This document shows, in pieces, positions 19,038 through 27,041 of a DNA stretch of 64,000 bases. The stretch comes from Acidithiobacillus sp. YTS05. GTDB lineage: Bacteria > Pseudomonadota > Gammaproteobacteria > Acidithiobacillales > Acidithiobacillaceae. Under the pieces are notes generated by a model that was not told the origin of the DNA, made no database searches, and saw only the letters and a list, made by a program, of their open reading frames with translations. Each line of letters starts with the position of its first letter. Position 1 is the stretch's first letter. Where the stretch lies: NCBI RefSeq assembly GCF_024396695.1, contig NZ_CP094359.1, forward strand, positions 1,364,001-1,428,000, in the 5' to 3' direction. A program made the translations under genes and the position numbers.

Positions 19038-20222
19038 CTAGGGGGATGGCTTGAGGCTAGCCGTCTCCAGGTCGTAGACGTAGTGGATGATGCTGCCATC
19101 TTTGATGCGCTCCACCGCCTCGTCGATGACGAATAAGGGCACCAGGAACCATTCCTCGGGCTGCACTGGGTGGCCAAAGCGATCGTGGATGGTGATGTTC
19201 AGCCTCGCTGGCGCAAACAGCCGGTGGAGCAGGTGCTCCAGCCGTGTGCGGTGAATCCCTGCCAGTTTATAGGTCGCGACTACCTCGACTTGGGCCAGCA
19301 GATAGGTGGCCTCATTCTCGGCATTGGCGATACGGCTTTCGACCTTGCCTCCCGTCACCCCAATCTTGTGAATAAGCTCGCGGTGCTGCGCGACGTAGGG
19401 GTCGGTCGATAGTGAGCGCAGGACGTAGATAGTGCCACTTTCCACATCGTCCGCATCGAAATCACCACCAAGGGTGAGTTGCCCCGTTTCGGGCGAGGCC
19501 AGGCGCCTAGCCGCCGGGTCATTGTAGAAGGCCCGCTGCAGGGAGCGAAGCAGCAGATTGCTCTCCGTGCCATTGGAATAAATGACGCGCAAGCGCCGAT
19601 CCACTTCGCCGGCAGTGGTTTTTAAAGGCTCCCCAATCTCGGCGACGTAGAGGGTGAGCCCATCTAGGACAAAAAAATCTCCGGCTTCAATGGCGCGGCG
19701 TCCCGCCTCGATGGGCTGGGACTGCCGCATACCGGTCTGGATATCGGTTTGCACCCGCTCGAACAAGGGCCGAAAGGTCTCGAAATCCTTGCACGGCTTA
19801 CGGTCGGCGACCTCCTCGGCGGCACGTTTCTCGGCGCTGGTACGGACATGGCGCAGTACTGTGATGTCGCTTGCTTCGTCCGCACCGGCCAGTTCAGCGG
19901 CTAAGTCTTCGAGATCAGCAATATCCGCTGCTTGCGCGGTGGAGTGCTCTTTGGCTAGCAAGTCCTGATGATCCAGCGGCTCCAGCAAAGCCCGGCACTC
20001 CGGAAGTGCCCGCAAGCGATCCAGGCGCACGGCGTAGAGGCGCTCGAAGATATCCCGATCTTCCCCATGCTGCGGTACCCGACCGTGGGTGGCCACAAAG
20101 CGTTGGATATCCTCGAAGCCTGCGATGATGCGCTCTTCTCTGGCCGTGCGTCCGTCTTTTTTCTCAGGCGGCGCGAAGTCGGCCAGCTCTGCGGCGAGGT
20201 CGTCGAGTTCGGTATTAGTCAT
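19038..20222 (-). CDS. GIY-YIG (T5orf172-type) nuclease family protein
   Basis: A 394-residue protein. The C-terminal third carries a GIY-YIG fold of the T5orf172/DUF123 kind: GTIYVLRSL at 263-271 for the first strand, HKIGVTGGKVESRI at 285-298 with the conserved Arg, and an acidic residue near Glu329 in the RTRLEHLLH helix. The N-terminal two-thirds are helical and of unknown function. Its start overlaps the stop of the helicase gene by eight bases, so the two are translated together. Probably a DNA-cutting or DNA-end-processing component of the adjacent methyltransferase/helicase module. Confidence 0.8.
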   Translation of the reverse strand: MTNTELDDLAAELADFAPPEKKDGRTAREERIIAGFEDIQRFVATHGRVPQHGEDRDIFERLYAVRLDRLRALPECRALLEPLDHQDLLAKEHSTAQAADIADLEDLAAELAGADEASDITVLRHVRTSAEKRAAEEVADRKPCKDFETFRPLFERVQTDIQTGMRQSQPIEAGRRAIEAGDFFVLDGLTLYVAEIGEPLKTTAGEVDRRLRVIYSNGTESNLLLRSLQRAFYNDPAARRLASPETGQLTLGGDFDADDVESGTIYVLRSLSTDPYVAQHRELIHKIGVTGGKVESRIANAENEATYLLAQVEVVATYKLAGIHRTRLEHLLHRLFAPARLNITIHDRFGHPVQPEEWFLVPLFVIDEAVERIKDGSIIHYVYDLETASLKPSP

Positions 20223-22287
20223 AGCGCCCCTCCGCCTTGAAGCGCAGGAAGGCGGTGGCCCCCTCGGCCATGCGTCGCTCCCAGGGATCCTGAGCGGTGA
20301 GCGACGGAATGCGTCCCCGCTCCTTCTTGAACTGTACGGCGCGGATGGCCAACTCCTTCGCCTCCTCCGGTGTGAGACTCGTGCGCTTGGCGGTAATGAC
20401 CGCCGCCACCTGCTTCAAACTTTCCTCGCTCATGGCCTTGGCGAGGATGGCGTAGGCTTCCCCAAAAGGATTGATGCGGTCGATGAGGTCGATATCTAGT
20501 TCCCGCACGTCCATGGCAAAGCGGCGCACTCCGTGGATCAGGGCGGTATTTGGGGCGCTATCTTGCGCGCCTTCGTTGATCACTCGCTTGGCCTGCTGGG
20601 TGAGGTTCAGTGCTGCAACGGCATGTTGACGCACCGTCTCCTGGTCCTCGGTATCGAGCTCCGGGTACTTATCCTTGATGATTTTGCTCAGACGCAGCTG
20701 GGTCAGCTCCTCGGGCACCAGATCCTCATCGAAGAGCCCCCGCTCGATGCTGGGTTTGTCCTGCACGAAAGCAGCGATCACTTCGTTCAGGTCTTCCCGG
20801 CAAATGCGCACCGTCTCGGGGCTTTTGGGTTCGGCAAGGCCCTTGATCTCGATCTGGAACGCTCCTGTCTGTTCATTGACACCGACATTGCAGCGATCGG
20901 GATTGTAGCCATCCTGGCCGTAGTCGAAACCTGAGGTTGGGCCATTGTCGGGATTTTTGGCTTTGAACTCGAAGCGCGGGGCCAGGACCTGTTCCATCAA
21001 GAGGCTGGCAGCAATAGCCTTCAGGGTATCGTTGATGGCCTCGGTGACAGCGGCTTCTGCCGCATCCGGCTCGGCAATGAGGTTCGTGAAACGGGCGTGG
21101 GTCTTGCCCGGAGCGTCCCGAGTGGCACGGCCGATGATCTGGACGATCTCGGTGAGGCTCGCCCGGTAGCCTACGGTCAGCGCGTGCTCGCACCAAATCC
21201 AGTCGAAGCCCTCTTTGGCCATCCCCAAGGCGATAATGATATCGACATGGTCGCGGTTGTGCTTTTGCGCGGGGTCTTTGAGCGCGGCGGACACCCGGTC
21301 GCGCTTGCTGGCATCGTCATCCACGAGATCGGCAATTCGTAAGACGCGGCCATCTGGCCGCCGGACGAGCTGGAAACCCGTCGCGGGATCGGTGCCTTGC
21401 CAGGTTCCCAGTGCCTCAAGGATGTGCTCCACCTCGCGCATCTTGTCCTTGGTGCTCTCCCGAGAATTGACGTTGGGAATGTGCAAGATAGTTTTCTCGG
21501 CAGGGTTGAGAACCTGGAGGATCTCCTCGACGTAGGCACCGCTGTAAAAGAAATACCCGATGTCGAGCTGCTTCAGGTATTCATAGCCGTTCAGTTGCTC
21601 ATAGTAGGTGTAGGTCACCGACTCGAACTTGGCCTCGTCCGATGGGGTCAACACCGCTTCCGCGTCACCCCGGAAGTAGGAGCCGGTCATGGCGACGATG
21701 TGCGTCTTACCGCGGGCGATGAATTGGCCGAGGTGCGTGCCAAGCTTGTTGTCGGGATTGGAAGAGACATGGTGGAACTCGTCAATCGCGATCAAGCGAT
21801 CGTCAAAAACCTCTACACCGTAGGCATCGACCGCAAAGCGGAAGGTCGCGTGGGTGCAAACCAGCACTTGGTCGTCGCTCTGTAGGAATGCTCCGACGGC
21901 TTTGACCTTGCCGCCGTTGTCGGTGCCTGGGGCATTGCAAAGGTTCCATTTGGGCTCCACCCGCCAGTCGGCCCAGAAACCGTACTGCGACAGTGGCTCA
22001 TCGTTAAAGCTTGCGCCAATGGCCTTCTCCGGTACCACGATGATGGCTTGTTTCAAGCCCTGGTTGTAAAGCTTGTCCAGAGCAATGAACATCAGCGCCC
22101 GGCTCTTGCCCGAGGCGGGTGGCGACTTGATGAGCAGGTATTGCTCGCCGCGCTTTTCAAAAGCCCGCTCCTGCATGGGGCGCATCCCCAAGGCATTGGC
22201 CTTGGTGGATGCGCCACTGCGAGCGTAGGTGACGGAAACAGAAGGGACGGTCTGTGGACGTCCCAAGTCGCTACTCATGGCATTCAT
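20215..22287 (-). CDS. DEAD/DEAH-box (superfamily 2) helicase
   Basis: A 690-residue SF2 helicase. Walker A is SPPASGKS at 55-62, Walker B is IDEFHH at about 168-173 (a DEFH variant), and the arginine finger motif VI is QIIGRATRDAPGK. Between them, MTGSYFRGD is motif III-like. It resembles the restriction-type helicases of type III and related systems. It starts one base after the PLD gene stop and overlaps the GIY-YIG gene. No nuclease motif is evident in the helicase itself, so cleavage is probably done by its neighbours. Confidence 0.88.
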   Translation of the reverse strand: MNAMSSDLGRPQTVPSVSVTYARSGASTKANALGMRPMQERAFEKRGEQYLLIKSPPASGKSRALMFIALDKLYNQGLKQAIIVVPEKAIGASFNDEPLSQYGFWADWRVEPKWNLCNAPGTDNGGKVKAVGAFLQSDDQVLVCTHATFRFAVDAYGVEVFDDRLIAIDEFHHVSSNPDNKLGTHLGQFIARGKTHIVAMTGSYFRGDAEAVLTPSDEAKFESVTYTYYEQLNGYEYLKQLDIGYFFYSGAYVEEILQVLNPAEKTILHIPNVNSRESTKDKMREVEHILEALGTWQGTDPATGFQLVRRPDGRVLRIADLVDDDASKRDRVSAALKDPAQKHNRDHVDIIIALGMAKEGFDWIWCEHALTVGYRASLTEIVQIIGRATRDAPGKTHARFTNLIAEPDAAEAAVTEAINDTLKAIAASLLMEQVLAPRFEFKAKNPDNGPTSGFDYGQDGYNPDRCNVGVNEQTGAFQIEIKGLAEPKSPETVRICREDLNEVIAAFVQDKPSIERGLFDEDLVPEELTQLRLSKIIKDKYPELDTEDQETVRQHAVAALNLTQQAKRVINEGAQDSAPNTALIHGVRRFAMDVRELDIDLIDRINPFGEAYAILAKAMSEESLKQVAAVITAKRTSLTPEEAKELAIRAVQFKKERGRIPSLTAQDPWERRMAEGATAFLRFKAEGRYD

Positions 22288-23388
22288 TCAGAATACACCC
22301 CACTCGCGTCCGCTGGACATCCTAAACGCCCCATCGATTGTAGTGCTTTTCCTGAGCCATTGACGCTTTTGAGCTCTGGTACCAGTGGTCAACTCGAAGA
22401 CTCCTGGCATGATACGCTCAAACAACAAATGCGTATTATCATAAGCAGGAGGACCGTCAACACCTGGTATTGGTAGAACTAACTTATCCATCTTGTTGTC
22501 GCTATAAGTTAACGAGAACCGCACGCCCACGCCATGACTACCATTGAAACTGATCTCGATGTCACCGATGTGCGTATTCTCTGGAACAGCGATCGAACTG
22601 AATCCGAAGAAAACTCTCGAAAGGCGCTTCATCATAAGTTGATTTCCGGGCAAATGTGGTCCTCGGTTCCTGGTGATATTCCCGGCATCAATCCAGAAAT
22701 GCTTACACACGCGAAGTTTTTGCAAATCTCTATTTGATAAACCTCCACGACTAATATCGGTGCTCGCGATGTCATCCTCAGTGGGCACCGGCGTCTTCAA
22801 ATTTTTTTTGCACTCAAAGATACTATTATATCTCTCCAGGAGAGACAGGGACAGCGGTACCGACGTGTGCCATGTTCTTGAGAACCAAGTGTGCATTGCG
22901 TTGATCGCCGCGGCTGCCATTGGCTCGATAGGGGGAATTCGATTCACACTTACAACAAGACCTGCTTCGATACCTCTTGTTAGACCAGATCTAGACATAT
23001 TGCCGGACCCAGCAAGCGCGTAATCGCGTTGGTTGGTGCGTATTAAGAAAGCCTTCGGATGAAATGGGACTTTTGGAGTTCCATCATATTCCAAGCAGAA
23101 TATAGCGTCATGAATACGTACGGAAGAGTTTGGTAACGATAAAAGATACTTGAGAGCAATTGGTTCTGTGCGGCAATAGTCAAAGGACGTAATCCACCTT
23201 TTCGGAAGCGACGCCCAATAGTCACCTAGTATATTAGATGCTCCCTGAGCAAAATCATAGGCGCCACCACTGGTTACATAGGCAACTGCCATGTCAAGCC
23301 TCTCTACACAGTCGTTCTGCAAGATGGATTGCAATGCATCAAGTGTCGTCCGACTGTTCGGTTGGATTATATAGTCTATTTGGCTCAT
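22288..23388 (-). CDS. Phospholipase D-fold nuclease, NgoFVII-like
   Basis: A 366-residue protein with one HKD-type half-site: His110-Pro-Lys112 in FHPKAFL followed by the GSGNMSRSG motif (127-135) and Glu141. PLD nucleases of this type work as dimers. The C-terminal region (LPGNQLMMKRLSRVFFGFSS onward) resembles the B3-like DNA-binding domain of NgoFVII-class restriction enzymes. The gene is AT-richer than its downstream neighbours. Position between a methyltransferase and a helicase points to the restriction effector of the module. Confidence 0.78.
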   Translation of the reverse strand: MSQIDYIIQPNSRTTLDALQSILQNDCVERLDMAVAYVTSGGAYDFAQGASNILGDYWASLPKRWITSFDYCRTEPIALKYLLSLPNSSVRIHDAIFCLEYDGTPKVPFHPKAFLIRTNQRDYALAGSGNMSRSGLTRGIEAGLVVSVNRIPPIEPMAAAAINAMHTWFSRTWHTSVPLSLSLLERYNSIFECKKNLKTPVPTEDDIASTDISRGGLSNRDLQKLRVCKHFWIDAGNITRNRGPHLPGNQLMMKRLSRVFFGFSSIAVPENTHIGDIEISFNGSHGVGVRFSLTYSDNKMDKLVLPIPGVDGPPAYDNTHLLFERIMPGVFELTTGTRAQKRQWLRKSTTIDGAFRMSSGREWGVF

Positions 23389-23416
23389 GTTCAGCTCCGG
23401 GAGTATTAGATTTCTG

Positions 23417-26176
23417 CTATCTGGTCAGAACTTTCTTCTGGCCATTTCCATATAGTGAGAATAGCTTTTCCAGTCGTTCGGTATCATTGCGAAATTTACG
23501 ACCGATATAGATGCGCTCAAGAACCTCATCGTTCCGTTCGTGTGCTTGGCGCAAGTTTGCGGGCATTGACTCAGGATCATAAAGATCAGCACTTGCTGCG
23601 GGAAAATGCACTTCCCGCGCCAAGATGATATTCTCGGCACAACGGGTCAAATCTTCTTTGTTTTTTTCAGTTAACATTGGGATTGGAAAAGTATTCCATC
23701 CTAAAGTGTTCGAGTACCGATAATCTGACTTTAGCTTTCCGCAAACGGCAGCAATCCAGACGATATGCAACCGTGACGCTATCAAGGAAATTGTCCAAAG
23801 TGGTGCGTCATAAAGTGCGAAGGCACTATCGGCAACGATTGCTCTTGCTTCCAAAAGGCCAATCGGAAGATAGGGACGACGCTCGGAGCTAACGCGTGGC
23901 ACGACAATGGTGAGCTGCCGTGCGACCCCTTGAATTTGAACGAATCTGTATGGAGTCTTGGCATGGTCTCGCGTAGACCTAGCCTTGCTAGACAGCCGCA
24001 TTTCACGCACGCCATCAAGACGCCTGGCAATAGCAGGAGAAGAGGCGGCATTGGTCCAATTTTCATGGTCGATCCATAGACAGTATCGAACTTTTCCTTG
24101 AATAAAATCTTCAGATCCTATAAAACGCCTAACATATTTTACAAAAATCTGATCTTTTTGACTTATAGTTTCCTTTTCTATAGGCGATACGATGAGATGC
24201 CCACCATCGCGCGGCATGTTTCCAAATAGCATTAATGCGCGGTCTTTCGGGGCGTCGCGTCGGGCATCCACAACTAAATTTTGGCCATCAACTAAGTACG
24301 GGTTTATGTTCTCACAAATTCTCTCCAAAGTGGTTCCGCCGCTGTCAACTGTATACAGACGCTTCTTTTTCACAGGGAGATTAGATAGTCCGACTATGAT
24401 CACGATAACGCCCGCATTATGGCTCGCCAAATTCTTCCACTTGAAAGATGTATAAGCAAACTGAATTGCGTAGCCCTTTTCGAAAATCGATCGCCAGAGA
24501 ATGGGAACCTGTTGTCCCTGGCAAATGGAATTCGTAACCACGAATGCGGAAGCAGCTCTGCTCTGAAGACCGTAGTCCACTGCTTTCATCAACCAGCCGG
24601 CCACATAGTCGAGCGATTTCCAGCCTTCTAAGCGACCTTCGAATACGGCTGCTAGATCGGACTTCTGTTCTTCTGATTGGAGTTTGTTTCCCAGATAAGG
24701 GGGATTACCGCAGAGATATGTCTCGCCACCTTCGTTTTGGAAGTCGATTTCGGCTTGGTCGATCGGCTCCTCAAATAGATCATCCGTCTGCACTGTCACG
24801 CCAGTGCCAGTTGGCGGGCAGATGCTTAACCAGTCCAGCCGCAGTGCGTTGCCACGGATGATCCAGTTTTCTTTACGCAGGGGCAGAAACTCAGCCAGGG
24901 CCAGCTGCGGCCCACGGTACAAAACATCGCGTTGATACTCAGCAATAACGAGCGCCAGACGGGCAATCTCTGCCGGAAAATCACGCAACTCGATACCCCG
25001 GAAGTTGGTAAGGGGAATATCCGACCGGCGATCTGGCTCACCTCGTCGCTTATTGATCTCCGCCTCAATGGCGCGCATTTCCTTGTAGGCGATCACCAGA
25101 AAATTGCCAGAACCACAGGCGGGATCGAACACCCGAATGCGCGATAGACGCTTGCGCAGGTTGAGCAACAGGCGGGGATTGTCGCCTGCGTCGGCCAGTT
25201 TTGCCCGCAGGTCGTCGAGGAACAGGGGGTTCAGTACCTTGAGGATGTTAGGAACGCTGGTGTAGTGCATCCCCAGTTCGCCCCGTTCCTCGTCTTCGGC
25301 GATAGCCTGGATCATGGAACCGAAGATATCGGGATTGATCTTGGTCCAGTCCAAGCCACCGACATGGAGCAGGTAGGACCGGGAGATCTTGCTGAAACGC
25401 GGCGTTTCCATACTGCCGGAGAACAGGCCACCGTTGACGTAGGGAAAATCGAGGCTGGCTGCCCAACGGGGAATGTCCGCAGCGGTTCTGTCATTGATTG
25501 GGGTATTCATGGACCGGAACAGGGTGCCGATGACCTCGTGCGTGTTGGAGGCGTCGCGAGCGCTCATCCGCTCGACGGTCTGGGTGAAACGGCCCCGGCC
25601 GCCAAAGATGCCAGTATCTTCGGCAAAGAAGCAAAAAATCAGCCGCGCCATGAAGTGGTTCATGTCGTGGCGGCGTTCTGCCGTCGCCCATTCGGGGTTG
25701 TCTTTCAGCAACTCGACGTAGAGGCGATTGAGGCGGCTCGTGGCGCGGATGTCGAAGGCGTTTTCACTGATCTGCCGGACGGTGCTGATGCCTGCCAGTG
25801 GCAGAAAAAAGCCGAAATGGTCCGGAAAATTCGAGAAGGCGCAGGCGACAGTCTCGCCGCTCAATAGATCTTCCGCCTCGAAGTCCACGCCGTCCGTGGC
25901 GAGGACGAACTTCGCCTTGGCCTTCATTGTGGCAGGGCTCGCCTTGAGGGCCGCGAGGGCCTGCGTCACCTGTCCTGTTTCGCAGGTGAGGATATGTATA
26001 TTGTTGGTCTGGAGCACACCGCCGAGGTCGGATTTGTTCGTGACACCGCTGCGTAGGCGTTGGATCGTCGTTGCCTTATTGCCAAAGGCTTCCAGGAAAG
26101 CATAGGGGAACTCTGCCGGGTCGAAAGGCTGCTCGGCAAGGTCGGTGATGGCTTGTTCAATTTCTACGGCGTTCAT
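23417..26176 (-). CDS. Class I SAM-dependent N6-adenine DNA methyltransferase, MmeI-like
   Basis: A 919-residue methyltransferase. SAM-binding motif I is DPACGSGNF at 351-359 and the catalytic motif IV is NPPY at 491-494, as for N6-adenine enzymes. A helical spacer precedes the catalytic core and a target-recognition region follows, as in MmeI/type IIL proteins. The N-terminal part, where MmeI has a PD-(D/E)xK nuclease, shows no obvious active site. Codon composition shifts to AT-rich in the last 400 residues, suggesting domain exchange in the recognition part. First gene of the minus-strand module. Confidence 0.85.
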   Translation of the reverse strand: MNAVEIEQAITDLAEQPFDPAEFPYAFLEAFGNKATTIQRLRSGVTNKSDLGGVLQTNNIHILTCETGQVTQALAALKASPATMKAKAKFVLATDGVDFEAEDLLSGETVACAFSNFPDHFGFFLPLAGISTVRQISENAFDIRATSRLNRLYVELLKDNPEWATAERRHDMNHFMARLIFCFFAEDTGIFGGRGRFTQTVERMSARDASNTHEVIGTLFRSMNTPINDRTAADIPRWAASLDFPYVNGGLFSGSMETPRFSKISRSYLLHVGGLDWTKINPDIFGSMIQAIAEDEERGELGMHYTSVPNILKVLNPLFLDDLRAKLADAGDNPRLLLNLRKRLSRIRVFDPACGSGNFLVIAYKEMRAIEAEINKRRGEPDRRSDIPLTNFRGIELRDFPAEIARLALVIAEYQRDVLYRGPQLALAEFLPLRKENWIIRGNALRLDWLSICPPTGTGVTVQTDDLFEEPIDQAEIDFQNEGGETYLCGNPPYLGNKLQSEEQKSDLAAVFEGRLEGWKSLDYVAGWLMKAVDYGLQSRAASAFVVTNSICQGQQVPILWRSIFEKGYAIQFAYTSFKWKNLASHNAGVIVIIVGLSNLPVKKKRLYTVDSGGTTLERICENINPYLVDGQNLVVDARRDAPKDRALMLFGNMPRDGGHLIVSPIEKETISQKDQIFVKYVRRFIGSEDFIQGKVRYCLWIDHENWTNAASSPAIARRLDGVREMRLSSKARSTRDHAKTPYRFVQIQGVARQLTIVVPRVSSERRPYLPIGLLEARAIVADSAFALYDAPLWTISLIASRLHIVWIAAVCGKLKSDYRYSNTLGWNTFPIPMLTEKNKEDLTRCAENIILAREVHFPAASADLYDPESMPANLRQAHERNDEVLERIYIGRKFRNDTERLEKLFSLYGNGQKKVLTR

Positions 26177-26260
26177 GGAGTGCCAAGGCTGTAGTTTGCC
26201 GGCGATTTTGTCGATGGGTGATGGCTCAATCTATCACCCATGATTTGTGCGAGCATCGAA

Positions 26261-26560
26261 TCATTGGTCTGCCGGCTGAAGATCCAGCCTCTGGACCTGA
26301 TCCAGGTTTACCCGCTGTCGTGCCTGCCACAAGTCAAAATGATCCTGCATGATCATCCAGCTTTCCGCAGAGCGCCCCAGCGCCTTGGATAACCGTAGGG
26401 CCATCTCCGAGCTCACGCCGTTGCTACCATTGAGGACACGGGCCAAGGTAGAGGCCGATACCCCAAGCTTGGTCGCCAACTGCCGTCCGGTGATCCCATT
26501 CGGTTCGAGGTAGACCTCACGGATAAATTCGCCGGGATGTGGGGGATTGTGCATTTCCAT
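26261..26560 (-). CDS. higA: HigA-type antitoxin (XRE family)
   Basis: A 99-residue protein with the addiction-module antidote signature: MHNPPHPGEFIREVYLEP at the N-terminus, then a helix-turn-helix (GVSASTLARVLNG) and the SKALGRSAESWM tail. It neutralises the toxin encoded just upstream and represses their shared promoter. Its start overlaps the toxin stop, the usual higB-higA order. Confidence 0.92.
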   Translation of the reverse strand: MEMHNPPHPGEFIREVYLEPNGITGRQLATKLGVSASTLARVLNGSNGVSSEMALRLSKALGRSAESWMIMQDHFDLWQARQRVNLDQVQRLDLQPADQ

Positions 26561-26838
26561 TAGTGGTAGTCCTCATAATCCAAGACATAGGCATGACCGT
26601 CCTGAAAATCGAAGGTCAACCGCCAATTCGCGTTGACCCGAATCGACCAGCGCCCCTTCTCCGTACCTTGGAGAGGATGCAGGCGAAATCCTGGGATGTC
26701 CATGTCGCCGATCGCCTGTGCAGTATCCAAGGCTGCAAGTAGCATGCGGAGCCGCTTGGCGTGCTGTGCTTGGATGCCGGCGAGAGAGCCCGATGCATAG
26801 AATGCCTCCAGCCCCTTGTGGCGGAATGATCGAATCAT
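26560..26838 (-). CDS. higB: HigB/RelE-type toxin
   Basis: About 92 residues from the ATG at 26838 (MIRSFRHKGLEAFYASGS), the usual start for this family; the frame is open 12 codons further but homologues begin here. The C-terminal RWSIRVNANWRLTFDF and DYEDYH segments are typical of the RelE superfamily, which cleave mRNA at the ribosome. Paired with higA downstream. Likely an addiction unit that stabilises the element. Confidence 0.9.
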   Translation of the reverse strand: MIRSFRHKGLEAFYASGSLAGIQAQHAKRLRMLLAALDTAQAIGDMDIPGFRLHPLQGTEKGRWSIRVNANWRLTFDFQDGHAYVLDYEDYH

Positions 26839-26990
26839 ACCGAGGAGTATACGGTGATGCGCTGCCCGCAACAAGGCGGGAAGTGTGTACCGGGGTACCC
26901 GTCAGGGGAAACCCCTCGCCCGCCATGAGGGGAGGAATATTTTGACGTTTTCGTGCCCGAAACCCGCCACTGCCAACATGCTCATCTTTG

Positions 26991-27009
26991 TTGACACCGC
27001 GCCAGCTAT
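26991..27009 (+). promoter_or_regulatory. Shared control motif upstream of the relaxase gene
   Basis: TTGACACCGCGCCAGCTAT agrees at 16 of 19 positions with 30213-30231 upstream of the Stb-like operon. It begins with a consensus -35 hexamer; a matching -10 at normal spacing is not clear. Possibly a regulator-binding site common to both mobilization operons. Confidence 0.45.
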
Positions 27010-27041
27010 ACACGGGAAACATGGATTAGTTGGGGTGGATA

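Noticed and set aside
19038..26176. DISARM or BREX system
   Set aside because: A methyltransferase, a PLD protein and a helicase are present, but no DUF1998 helicase/DrmB, and no PglZ, BrxC or Lon-like genes are seen.
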